This document shows positions 41,754-48,550 of a stretch of 64,000 bases of DNA, piece after piece. The notes beneath the pieces were generated by a model that was given only the letters and a program-made list of their open reading frames with translations, did no database searches and was not told the origin of the DNA. Both the position numbers and the translations under genes were made by a program. Numbering within the stretch: the first letter of the stretch is position 1; each line of letters starts with the position of its first letter. This stretch comes from Kutzneria viridogrisea (GTDB taxonomy: Bacteria > Actinomycetota > Actinomycetes > Mycobacteriales > Pseudonocardiaceae): the NCBI GenBank assembly GCA_014138725.1, contig JACJID010000002.1:62001-126000 (forward strand). The letters are read 5' to 3'.

Positions 41754-41834
41754 TCAGCGGACCGGACAGAGAGCGCTCGCCTGGAGCTGCAAATCAACGT
41801 GTCGGCGAGTCGCCAGAGAGACACCGCGCATCAT
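41754..41834 (-). CDS. Sulfur-type leader peptide (26 residues)
   Basis: The peptide starts with a double ATG and contains TRRHVDLQLQASALCPVR, ending in a Cys-Pro-Val-Arg stop. Short ORFs with an R-R-H-V-D-L core and a late Cys are known as putative leader peptides in front of sulfur-assimilation and cysteine genes in Streptomyces and relatives. There is no ribosome site. The start codon lies 7 bp after a plausible -10 element, as expected for leaderless translation. It is read toward the SBP56-like operon. The peptide probably acts as a cysteine- or sulfur-responsive attenuator and is unlikely to have a structural role. Confidence 0.78.
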   Translation of the reverse strand: MMRGVSLATRRHVDLQLQASALCPVR

Positions 41835-41841
41835 GGCTAAG

Positions 41842-41870
41842 AGAGTGGAGCAATCGGAGCAACTTGTCAA
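41842..41870 (-). promoter_or_regulatory. Predicted leaderless promoter of the sulfur-type operon
   Basis: On the minus strand TTGACA (41870-41865) is followed by a 17-bp spacer and CACTCT (41847-41842), then 7 bp to the leader-peptide ATG at 41834. The -35 is consensus and the -10 is weak. The spacing puts transcription start on or next to the A of the ATG. Confidence 0.65.
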
Positions 41871-41941
41871 AGTCAGTTCCCACATCGCACAAAGGGCACA
41901 CGAAGGAGTGAACAGGTATTGACAGTGTCGAACACCGACAT

Positions 41942-41980
41942 AAAAAGCGGCGCCGTTCCCGGTGATGGGAACGGCGCCGC
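41942..41980 (-). terminator. Rho-independent terminator of the GH27 gene
   Basis: GCGGCGCCGTTCCC (41947-41960) pairs perfectly over 14 bp with 41967-41980 around a 6-nt loop. On the minus strand it is followed by a run of five T (41946-41942). It lies 18 bp past the GH27 stop and separates it from the sulfur-type operon. Confidence 0.93.
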
Positions 41981-41997
41981 GAGAGCGGTTCTTGTGC

Positions 41998-43896
41998 TCA
42001 TCTGATGAACGGGGCCGACCAGGTTTGGTTGTTCTGCAACGATCCGGCCGCGGCACAGGTGTAGACGTCCACCGGGGTACTGGCCGTCGAGGTGCTGCCG
42101 CCGTACACGTCCAGGCACAGCGCGGTCCCGGACAGCTTGAGCTGACCGTCCCTGGTGTAGTCCCACTTCTGCGAGGAGGGCGCGGATCCGCACCCGGCCA
42201 CGCCGACGAACCGGCCGCTGGCCCCGTTGACGGGACTGGTCGAGGTGCCGCTCCGCGCGGTCAGGCACAGGCCGTTGGCCAGCTTGACCGTGCCGTCGGC
42301 GTTGCGGGTCCAGCGCTGGTTCGCGCCGCTGGTGCACTGGTACACCACGACCGGGTTGTTGGCCGCGGTGCCGGAGGCGTAGTTGTCCAGGCAGAGTGCG
42401 GCCTTGCCCCAGTCGCCGCGGGCCACGGTGATCTGCCCGGTGGGCGCGAACGAACAGCCCTTCACCTTCAGCATGGCGTTGTCGTGCGAGCCGATCGTCA
42501 GCGGCACGGTCCCGGTGGAGGTGCTGTCGGTGTGCGCCCACAGGTCGCGCACGGAGTAGGTGCAGCCGGTGCCACTGAAACCCAAGTCCGACAAGGACAA
42601 GCTGTATTTGGTCGCGGCGGATCCCTTGTTCAGCACGACAACCGCGCGACTGCCGTCGGCAAGCTGCTTGACCACCACGTCGATCCCGCTGGCACTGGAC
42701 GGGGTGCCGTCGGACCTGGCGGCACCGCCGGACACCCGGTAGCCGCCCGCGCCGAGCGGGTCCTGGTCCACGGCGAGGACCTCGGCGTTGCCCAGGGTCC
42801 TGATCGACTCGCGCAGGTGCGCGGCCTGGTCCGGGTGTGCGTCCAAATAGGACGGTGTGAACTTGCGCGCGTCGGTGCTGATGAACAGCGGGGCCGCCAT
42901 CGCCGACCACAGGGCGAGCTGGCTGCGTTCCTCGGCGCTGGACATGCCGTTGTCCCCGATGAGCAGCATGTCCGCGTCGTTCCAGTTGCCCGGCGACTGG
43001 TAGCGGGCCAGGTCCACGGTCGTGTCGAAGCTCTGGTACGCACCGAAGTTGTAGCCGGACAACGCCTTGTCCCACGGATCGGTGCTGGCGGCGTAATTCC
43101 AGATGTCCGGGCCGACCCGCCACTGCTGACCGTGGTCGCGCACCCAGTTCATCACGTCGAACTTGGTGGCCCCGTTGTTGTACGCGGCGGGCGCGGACTC
43201 GTTGAACAGCACGTTGGGCGTCTTCCTGCCGCCCGCCGCGGCGTTGCCGACCGCGGTGGCCAGCGCGGCGCTCATCCGCCCGTCCAGGGTCTTCAGCGGC
43301 TCCTTGGTCTGGCAGTTGTCGTACTTGAGCGCGTCAACTCCCCAGTACACAAAGGAGTTCGCGTCGTCCTGCTCGTGGTACTCGCTGCCGGTGGCGGTGT
43401 TCGGCGTGGTGCTGCACGTGTTCGTGCCCGAGCTCTCGTAGATGCCGAACTTCAGCCCGAGGCCGTGCAGGTAGTCCCCGTAGTCGGTGAGCTCGTAGTC
43501 GAACCCCGGCTGACTGGAGCCGCCCCAGGTGGTGGCCCCGTGCAGGTAGCCCGCGGCGGTGCGCCGCATCCAGCAGTCGTCCACGGTGATCGTCTGGTAC
43601 CCGGCGGCGGCCAGTCCGCTGTCCACGAGCCCCTTGGCGTTGTCCTTCATGTACTGCTGGAACGAGTAGCTCGCGGTGGGCGAGCCGTCCAGCGGGGCCT
43701 GGGCGGCGCAGGTGGACCGGGCCCAGTTGTTGAAGCCCATCGGCGGCACGGGGGCGATCGCGCTGGCGGGCGTGGCCGCGGAGCTGTAGTTGGTGGCGGG
43801 TTGGCTCACGCCATCGTTGGCGTGCGCGGGGACGGCACCGAGCAGGGCGAGTCCCAGCACGGCGGGGGTGAGCACGCGTAGGCGACCACGGGCCAT
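41998..43896 (-). CDS. Secreted GH27 alpha-galactosidase with C-terminal ricin-type (CBM13) lectin domain
   Basis: 632 residues from ATG 43896 with AAGGAG eight bases upstream; an ATG further up (43950) lacks such a site. The signal peptide is ARGRLRVLTPAVLGLALLGAVPAHA. The GH27 barrel shows PPMGFNNWARSTC, YQTITVDDCWM, LKFGIYESSGTNTC, GVDALKYDNC (nucleophile Asp) and WRVGPDIWN (acid/base Asp), then a beta-sandwich. From about residue 500 come beta-trefoil repeats (LCLDNYASGTAANNPVVVYQC, QRWTRNADGTVKLANGLCL, KWDYTRDGQLKLSGTALCLDV). It releases terminal alpha-galactose (or N-acetylgalactosamine) from plant polysaccharides. It is divergent from a LacI-type regulator that probably controls it. 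Confidence 0.95.
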   Translation of the reverse strand: MARGRLRVLTPAVLGLALLGAVPAHANDGVSQPATNYSSAATPASAIAPVPPMGFNNWARSTCAAQAPLDGSPTASYSFQQYMKDNAKGLVDSGLAAAGYQTITVDDCWMRRTAAGYLHGATTWGGSSQPGFDYELTDYGDYLHGLGLKFGIYESSGTNTCSTTPNTATGSEYHEQDDANSFVYWGVDALKYDNCQTKEPLKTLDGRMSAALATAVGNAAAGGRKTPNVLFNESAPAAYNNGATKFDVMNWVRDHGQQWRVGPDIWNYAASTDPWDKALSGYNFGAYQSFDTTVDLARYQSPGNWNDADMLLIGDNGMSSAEERSQLALWSAMAAPLFISTDARKFTPSYLDAHPDQAAHLRESIRTLGNAEVLAVDQDPLGAGGYRVSGGAARSDGTPSSASGIDVVVKQLADGSRAVVVLNKGSAATKYSLSLSDLGFSGTGCTYSVRDLWAHTDSTSTGTVPLTIGSHDNAMLKVKGCSFAPTGQITVARGDWGKAALCLDNYASGTAANNPVVVYQCTSGANQRWTRNADGTVKLANGLCLTARSGTSTSPVNGASGRFVGVAGCGSAPSSQKWDYTRDGQLKLSGTALCLDVYGGSTSTASTPVDVYTCAAAGSLQNNQTWSAPFIR

Positions 43897-44044
43897 CCAG
43901 ACCACTCCTTGTTTGCACAAAGTTGCGCGCATCAACGCATTGGCGAGCATGTTTGCTCACGGACTGAGCGCCCGCAAGAGTCAGGGGGTCGGGAAGAAGC
44001 CCTGGATCGGTCGAGGCGACGGCCCACGCGTGCACTTCCAGCGA

Positions 44045-44058
44045 TGTAAATCGTTTCA
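44045..44058. promoter_or_regulatory. LacI-type operator in the GH27 / lacI-type intergenic region
   Basis: TGTAAATCGTTTCA matches the general LacI-family operator form TGnAAnCGnTTnCA with one mismatch. It lies 149 bp upstream of the GH27 start. Confidence 0.5.
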
Positions 44059-44134
44059 ACCGATGGCACGCAGCGGCCTGCGACGCTTACCCGGACGTGT
44101 CAAGAGAAACCGGGCTGACCTGCGGTATCCTGAT

Positions 44135-44146
44135 TGAGACGTTTCA
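44135..44146. promoter_or_regulatory. LacI-type operator adjacent to the regulator start
   Basis: TGAGACGTTTCA is a near-perfect 12-bp palindrome (one mismatched pair) with the central CG of LacI-family sites, 15 bp before the TTG start of the regulator. Autoregulation is likely. Confidence 0.6.
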
Positions 44147-44161
44147 CGACCGGAGGCTTGC

Positions 44162-45199
44162 TTGGCGACGATCAGCATCCGCGAGGTGGCCGCACGGGCG
44201 GGCGTCTCGGTGGGCACGGTGTCCAACGTGCTCAACCGCCCGGACCTGGTCGCCGAGAGCACCAGGGAGCGCGTCCGCGAGGCCATCTCCGCACTGGGTT
44301 TCGTGCGCAACGAGTCGGCGAGGCAACTGCGCTCGGGCACGGCCCGCGCGATCGGGCTGATCGTGCCAGACGTGGGCAACCCGTTCTTCACCGACGTGGC
44401 CAAGGGCGTGGAGGACACCGCCAGCGAGGCGGGTCACGCGGTGATCCTGTGCAACAGCGACGAGTCGGCGCAGCGCCAGGAGCGGCACCTGGACCTGCTC
44501 ACCGAGCAGCGCGTGCACGGGGTGCTGATCACCCCGGTGGACGACTCACCCGAGCCGGTGCTGCGACTGCGCGAGCGCGGGGTGTCCGTGGTGCTGCTCG
44601 ACCACGCCACCGCGCTGAGCGACACCTGCTCGGTGACCGTGGACCACCGCATCGGCGGCGAACTGGCGGTGCGGCACCTGCTGGAGCAGGGGCACCGCGA
44701 GCTGGCGATGATCAACGGCCCGGAGTCGGTGACCCAGTGCCTGCACCGGGCGCAGGGCGCAAGGGACGCGCTGCGCGAGGCGGCCCGCGACCCCGGGGAC
44801 CTGCACGTGGTGGAGGTGCCCGCGATGAACGTGGCCTCCGGGCTGGCCGCCGGTGAGCGACTGCTGACCGGGAACCGGCCCGACGCGGTGTTCTGCGCCA
44901 ACGACCTGCTGGCCCTTGGCCTGTTGCAGGCGGCGGTGCGGCACGGCGTGCGGGTCCCGCACGAGCTGGCCATCGTCGGTTACGACGACATCGACTTCGC
45001 GGCGGCTGCCGCGGTCCCCCTGACTTCCGTCCGTCAGCCCAGCAGGCTGATCGGTCGCACGGCGGCCGAACTCGTCATCGCCGAGACTCGTGATCCCGGC
45101 GGACACGCGCACCAACGCGTGGTGTTCACCCCAGAACTGGTGGTGCGCGAGTCCAGCCGCCGCCCTGCGGACCAGCTCAGTCCATGCCCCGAACGATGA
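44162..45199 (+). CDS. LacI-family transcriptional regulator
   Basis: 345 residues from TTG 44162 (CGGAGG five bases upstream). The N-terminal helix-turn-helix ISIREVAARAGVSVGTVSNVLNRPDLVAESTRERVREAISALGFVRNESARQLRSG includes the hinge helix. The periplasmic-binding-protein-like sensor follows: AIGLIVPDVGNPFFTDVAKGVEDTA, ILCNSDESAQRQERHLDLL, CANDLLALGLLQAA and ELAIVGYDDIDFAAAAAVPLTSVRQP. It is divergent from the GH27 gene and probably represses it until galactosides appear. Its 3' end overlaps a small convergent ORF by 23 bp. Confidence 0.93.
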   Translation: MATISIREVAARAGVSVGTVSNVLNRPDLVAESTRERVREAISALGFVRNESARQLRSGTARAIGLIVPDVGNPFFTDVAKGVEDTASEAGHAVILCNSDESAQRQERHLDLLTEQRVHGVLITPVDDSPEPVLRLRERGVSVVLLDHATALSDTCSVTVDHRIGGELAVRHLLEQGHRELAMINGPESVTQCLHRAQGARDALREAARDPGDLHVVEVPAMNVASGLAAGERLLTGNRPDAVFCANDLLALGLLQAAVRHGVRVPHELAIVGYDDIDFAAAAAVPLTSVRQPSRLIGRTAAELVIAETRDPGGHAHQRVVFTPELVVRESSRRPADQLSPCPER

Positions 45200-45320
45200 T
45201 CGGCTCGAAGCCGTCCTCGTGGTCAGCCTGCCACGGGATCCACTCCTGACCCGCGTGCAGCGCGTCCCGCTCGGGCTCCCAGCCCAGCTCGACCGGTTCG
45301 ATGTCCATCAGACGTCCCAT
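45177..45320 (-). CDS. Small acidic protein of unknown function (tentative)
   Basis: 47 residues from ATG 45320 (GRLMDIEPVELGWEPERDAL ... GFEPIIVRGMD); a GTG at 45362 in the same frame would give 61. Composition (acidic, four Trp/Phe, few Gly/Ala/Arg) is unlike random reverse-strand translation in this genome, and a GGGGAA element precedes the ATG, which supports a real small gene. It overlaps the last 23 bp of the LacI-type gene on the opposite strand. The iron box at 45456-45474 lies upstream of it as well as of the rightward short ORF, so it could be iron-regulated. No family recognised. Confidence 0.45.
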   Translation of the reverse strand: MGRLMDIEPVELGWEPERDALHAGQEWIPWQADHEDGFEPIIVRGMD

Positions 45321-45455
45321 GGCGAATTCCCCAGCTTCCTTCCGCGACCTGACGACCCCCACGCCGTTGTGGCCAACATCACTGTGCCGGATGTCGATCC
45401 GGAGTTCAACGAGGTTTAGGGATCTCCGAGTCCGATTTGACCCGTTCTTCAGTGG

Positions 45456-45474
45456 TAAGGGTAGGCTTACCTGA
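45456..45474. promoter_or_regulatory. IdeR/DmdR-type iron box
   Basis: TAAGGGTAGGCTTACCTGA agrees with the actinobacterial iron box TTAGGTTAGGCTAACCTAA at 15 of 19 positions and keeps the dyad. On the plus strand TTGACC at 45437-45442 and TAGGCT within the box make a possible promoter with a long (19-bp) spacer, so bound repressor would block it. No siderophore or iron-transport gene adjoins it. Confidence 0.7.
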
Positions 45475-45489
45475 TCAAGGAAGGAAGAG

Positions 45490-45588
45490 GTGGGGCGCGG
45501 TGAGGCGACCCCCGCGACCGGCCGGAACGCCGCTCGCAGGGCCGCCCGGCGAGCCCGCGAGCGGCCACAAGACCACCCGAACAGGTAA
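45490..45588 (+). CDS. Possible iron-regulated microprotein ORF (32 codons), or marker of a small RNA
   Basis: GTG 45490 follows GGAAGGAAGAG and opens a 32-codon frame rich in Arg and Ala (MGRGEATPATGRNAARRAAR ... ending HPNR, TAA at 45586). It starts 16 bp after the iron box and ends 59 bp before the DinB gene's stop. The composition is close to what this genome's GC-rich DNA yields by chance, so the transcript may be a non-coding RNA instead. Nothing else is seen in 45421-45647. Confidence 0.3.
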   Translation: MGRGEATPATGRNAARRAARRARERPQDHPNR

Positions 45589-45647
45589 CAATTCGAACAC
45601 GGTCAACGCTGCCCGCCCGCGCCGCCCGGTACTGCCCTCGTGGACGC

Positions 45648-46151
45648 TCAGGCCCACTGCGCGGTGGTGTTCGCCCCGTCCAGGGACTCGCGGATGATGT
45701 CGGCGTGCCCGCAGTGGTGGGCGGTCTCGCGGAGCAGGTGCAGCAGGATCCGGCGCACCGACCAGTACTGGGTCTCCTGCGGCCCCCATGGGAACACTGG
45801 CAGCGGCACCTCGCGACCCAGGTCGGCCTGCCCGGCCACGGCGCGCTCGGTGGCCTCGAACGCCGCGGCGTAGTCGGCGACCAGTCCGGCCAGGGTCTCC
45901 TCCTCGGTCATCCGGTACTGGTCGGAGTTGATCATTCCCTCGGGCAGCACCCCGTCGGCCTCGACGAACACGCGGGTCCAGAACGCCTGGCAGGCCGTCA
46001 CGTGCTTGACCAGGCCACCGAGGGTCAGCTCGCTGACGGTGGTGCGCTTGCGGGCGTCCTCGTCGGACAGGCCGCGGACCGTGATCAGCAGGCTGTCCCG
46101 CTGGTTGGCCAGCATCGCCAGGATCTCGTCGTGCTCGGTGCTCATGTCCAT
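45648..46151 (-). CDS. DinB-like (DUF664) four-helix protein
   Basis: 167 residues. Actinobacterial DUF664/DinB features: LLITVRGLSDEDARKRTTVSELTLGGLVKHVTACQAFW, with a metal-type His in LVKHV, and VRRILLHLLRETAHHCGHADIIRESLDG with the HxxxHxxH-like end (HLLRETAHHCGHADIIRE). These proteins bind a divalent metal and include mycothiol- or bacillithiol-dependent transferases; the exact activity is unknown. It is followed upstream, on the same strand, by the TetR gene 40 bp away. Confidence 0.88.
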   Translation of the reverse strand: MDMSTEHDEILAMLANQRDSLLITVRGLSDEDARKRTTVSELTLGGLVKHVTACQAFWTRVFVEADGVLPEGMINSDQYRMTEEETLAGLVADYAAAFEATERAVAGQADLGREVPLPVFPWGPQETQYWSVRRILLHLLRETAHHCGHADIIRESLDGANTTAQWA

Positions 46152-46191
46152 CTCCTCCGTGTCGGTGAGACGACTCTAGAAGCAATCGCGG

Positions 46192-46887
46192 TCAGGTTCG
46201 GTCCTGGTTCGCGAGACCGCCGATGATCAGGTCCAGTGCCGCGTCGAAGCGCTGTTCCCCGTCGCCCTCGCCGAGCAGGTGGCCCATCGCCAACAGGGCC
46301 GGAAACCGGTTGGGCGGCAGCGCGGCCACATAGCGGCCCATCTGCTCCCCCCGCTCGCGCAACTGCTCGGGGCTCACCTCCCCGCTGCGGACGGCGTTGA
46401 CCTCAACCGCGAAGGCCGTGCAGTACAGGCTGAGCACGTCGAACCCGATCGCCACCAGCCGGTCGGGCACGCCGCCCGCGCGCATCAGGCCGAGCATGGC
46501 CTCCGCCAGGACGAAGCTGTGCTCGGTGGCCGGGATCAGGGTGTCCAGCGCGATGCGCGCGATACCGGGGTGCTCCACCAGCGCCCCGACCTGCCGCTTG
46601 CAGAGCTCCTTGAGCTGCTCCCGCCAGCGCGCCGGATCCGGGGTCGGCACCCGCACCTGGGACAGCACGCGTTCCAGCAGCAGTTCGCACAGCTCCTCCT
46701 TGCTGCTGACGTGGGCGTACAGCGAGGCCGGTCCGGTGTTCAGCGCCTGGGCCACGCGCCGCATGCTCACCGCGTCCAGGCCCTCCGCGTCCAGGATGGC
46801 CAGCGCCGCGTCCACGATCGCCTGCCGGCTGAGCTGCTGGCGGGGCTTGCGGCGGGGGGTGCGCCAGGGCGGTTCGGGGAGCTCCAC
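46192..46887 (-). CDS. TetR-family regulator
   Basis: 231 residues from GTG 46887 (ELPEPPWRTPRRKPRQQLSRQAIVDAALAILDAEGLDAVSMRRVAQALNTGPASLYAHVSSKEEL), giving a complete TetR helix-turn-helix. The C-terminal domain (SFVLAEAMLGLMRAGGVPDRLVAIGFDVLSLYCTAFAVEV) is of the TetR_C type with ligand pocket. A longer frame upstream runs through two 13-bp palindromes and is therefore unlikely to be translated. It is divergent from an FAD monooxygenase gene that it presumably represses. Confidence 0.9.
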   Translation of the reverse strand: MELPEPPWRTPRRKPRQQLSRQAIVDAALAILDAEGLDAVSMRRVAQALNTGPASLYAHVSSKEELCELLLERVLSQVRVPTPDPARWREQLKELCKRQVGALVEHPGIARIALDTLIPATEHSFVLAEAMLGLMRAGGVPDRLVAIGFDVLSLYCTAFAVEVNAVRSGEVSPEQLRERGEQMGRYVAALPPNRFPALLAMGHLLGEGDGEQRFDAALDLIIGGLANQDRT

Positions 46888-46906
46888 CCGAACACTGTAC
46901 TTGACA

Positions 46907-46919
46907 CGAACGCCGTTCG
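46907..46919. promoter_or_regulatory. TetR operator copy 1
   Basis: CGAACGCCGTTCG, a perfect 6-1-6 palindrome, 20 bp upstream of the TetR start. The flanking TTT is shared with copy 2. Confidence 0.75.
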
Positions 46920-46944
46920 TTTGTAGAACATCGTTCGTCACGTT

Positions 46945-46957
46945 CGAACGCCGTTCG
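46945..46957. promoter_or_regulatory. TetR operator copy 2
   Basis: An identical CGAACGCCGTTCG exactly 38 bp from copy 1 and 23 bp upstream of the monooxygenase ATG. A half-site TCGTTCGT lies between the copies. The two operators cover both divergent promoters. Confidence 0.75.
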
Positions 46958-46979
46958 TTTCAGGGTGGGAGATTCTTCG

Positions 46980-48479
46980 ATGATCGAGACGAGTGTGCTG
47001 GTGGTCGGCGCCGGGCTGTCCGGGCTGTCCACCGCCGTGTACCTGGGCCTGCACGGGGTGCCGCCGCTGCTGGTCGAGCGGCACGCCACCACCTCGCAGC
47101 AACCCAAGGCGCGTGGGCAGTTCCCGCACGTGCTGGAGGCGCTGAAGGTCGCCGGGCTGGACCGGGCCGTGGTGGCGGCGGGCGGCACCGAGCAGTTCCG
47201 GATCGTGATCGCCGCGAGCATGCACGGACCCGTGTACCGCGAGATCACCCCGGAGATCCCCGACTTCAGCGCGCTCTCCCCCGCCGGGTGGGCCAACGCC
47301 AGCCAGGAGCAGGTCGAGCCGATCCTGGCCGCCCGCGCCCGCGAACTCGGCGCCGACCTGCGCTTCGGCACCGAGTTGGTGTCCTTCGAGCAGGACGCCG
47401 ACGGGGTGCTGGCCGTGCTGCGCTCACCGGGCGGGACGGTCGAGGTCCGCGCCCAGTACCTCGTCGCGGCCGACGGGCACCGCAGCCCGATCCGCACCGC
47501 CCTGGGCATCGGCTGCACTGGGCGCGGTGTGCTCGGCGAGAGCCTCGGCGTGCTGTTCACCGCCGACCTGCCTGGGCTCGATGGCCTGTACTACCTGCAG
47601 AACCCCGCGCTGCCTGGCGGTTCCGGGGTCCTCGTCAGCACCGACGTGCCCGGCAGGTTCGCGCTCGGCGTCGCCGCGGGCGACTCGGAACCGGACTGGC
47701 CGGAGCTGATTCGCGCGGCCACCGGCTTGCCCGATCTGGTGCCCGGCTCGATCGAGGCCGGCGGCACCAAGTCCACGACCGAGCACCGCGTCGCCGACCG
47801 GTTCAGCCTCGGGCGGGTGCACCTCGTCGGCGACGCCGCACGGGTCATGCCGCCGACCGGGGCGTTCGGCGGCAACACCGCGATCATGGACGGCTACTCG
47901 CTGGCCTGGAAGCTCGCCCTGGTCGTGCGCGGGCAGGCTGGGCCCGGGCTGTTGGACAGCCACGACGTGGAACGCAGGCCGTACTCGATGATCCTCGCCG
48001 ACCAGCAGTACGCGGCCTTCCTGCAACGGCTCCGTCCCGGCGCGCCCGCCGAGGTCGATCCGATCGAACCCGTGTCCACCCTGTTCTTCGGCTACCGGCA
48101 ACTCGGCGCCGCCGTGCTGGAGGACGGGGACGACCGGTCGGTGTTGGAGAACCCCGAGCGGCCCACGGCGCGGCCCGGCTCGCGGGCACCCCACGTCGTG
48201 CTGCCCGATGGACGGTCCACTGTGGACCTTTTCGGCCGGGGGTTCGTCGTGCTGACGTGCGGCGCGGAGTGGGTCGCCTCGGCCGGGGTGGCGGCGGATC
48301 GGCTCGGGATTCCGCTTGTCGCCCACCAGGTCGACGGGTCCTGGCCCGAGGTGTACGGCGTCAGCGAGGACGGGGCGGTGCTGGTGCGGCCGGACGGCTA
48401 CGTGGCCTGGCGCTCGGTCGGAGCCGGGTCGGCCGCCGACCTGGAGGAGGCGCTGCGGGTGGTGCTCAGCCGCCCGTGA
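46980..48479 (+). CDS. FAD-dependent aromatic-ring monooxygenase
   Basis: 499 residues from ATG 46980 (an in-frame GTG at 46965 would add five residues). FAD-binding motifs: VLVVGAGLSGLSTAVYLG (GxGxxG), QYLVAADGHRSPIRTALGI (DG motif) and VHLVGDAARVMPPTGAFGGNTAIMDGYSLAWKLAL (GD motif). The C-terminal thioredoxin-like domain (RAPHVVLPDGRSTVDLFGRGFVVL ... GAVLVRPDGYVAWRS) marks the phenol-hydroxylase/polyketide-hydroxylase group. It hydroxylates an aromatic compound, possibly an antibiotic (inactivation) or a catabolite. It is controlled by the divergent TetR via twin operators. Confidence 0.92.
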   Translation: MIETSVLVVGAGLSGLSTAVYLGLHGVPPLLVERHATTSQQPKARGQFPHVLEALKVAGLDRAVVAAGGTEQFRIVIAASMHGPVYREITPEIPDFSALSPAGWANASQEQVEPILAARARELGADLRFGTELVSFEQDADGVLAVLRSPGGTVEVRAQYLVAADGHRSPIRTALGIGCTGRGVLGESLGVLFTADLPGLDGLYYLQNPALPGGSGVLVSTDVPGRFALGVAAGDSEPDWPELIRAATGLPDLVPGSIEAGGTKSTTEHRVADRFSLGRVHLVGDAARVMPPTGAFGGNTAIMDGYSLAWKLALVVRGQAGPGLLDSHDVERRPYSMILADQQYAAFLQRLRPGAPAEVDPIEPVSTLFFGYRQLGAAVLEDGDDRSVLENPERPTARPGSRAPHVVLPDGRSTVDLFGRGFVVLTCGAEWVASAGVAADRLGIPLVAHQVDGSWPEVYGVSEDGAVLVRPDGYVAWRSVGAGSAADLEEALRVVLSRP

Positions 48480-48550
48480 CGTGCCGGTCACCGGGGGCTA
48501 GCCCGTTGCTCCACTGTGCAGTTGTTCTCGCGCCCGCCCCGCCCTCCTTG

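Noticed and set aside
45500-45697. 65-codon frame starting GTG 45500
   Set aside because: Pro/Arg-rich, overlaps the DinB gene on the other strand and has a poorer ribosome-site distance than GTG 45490.
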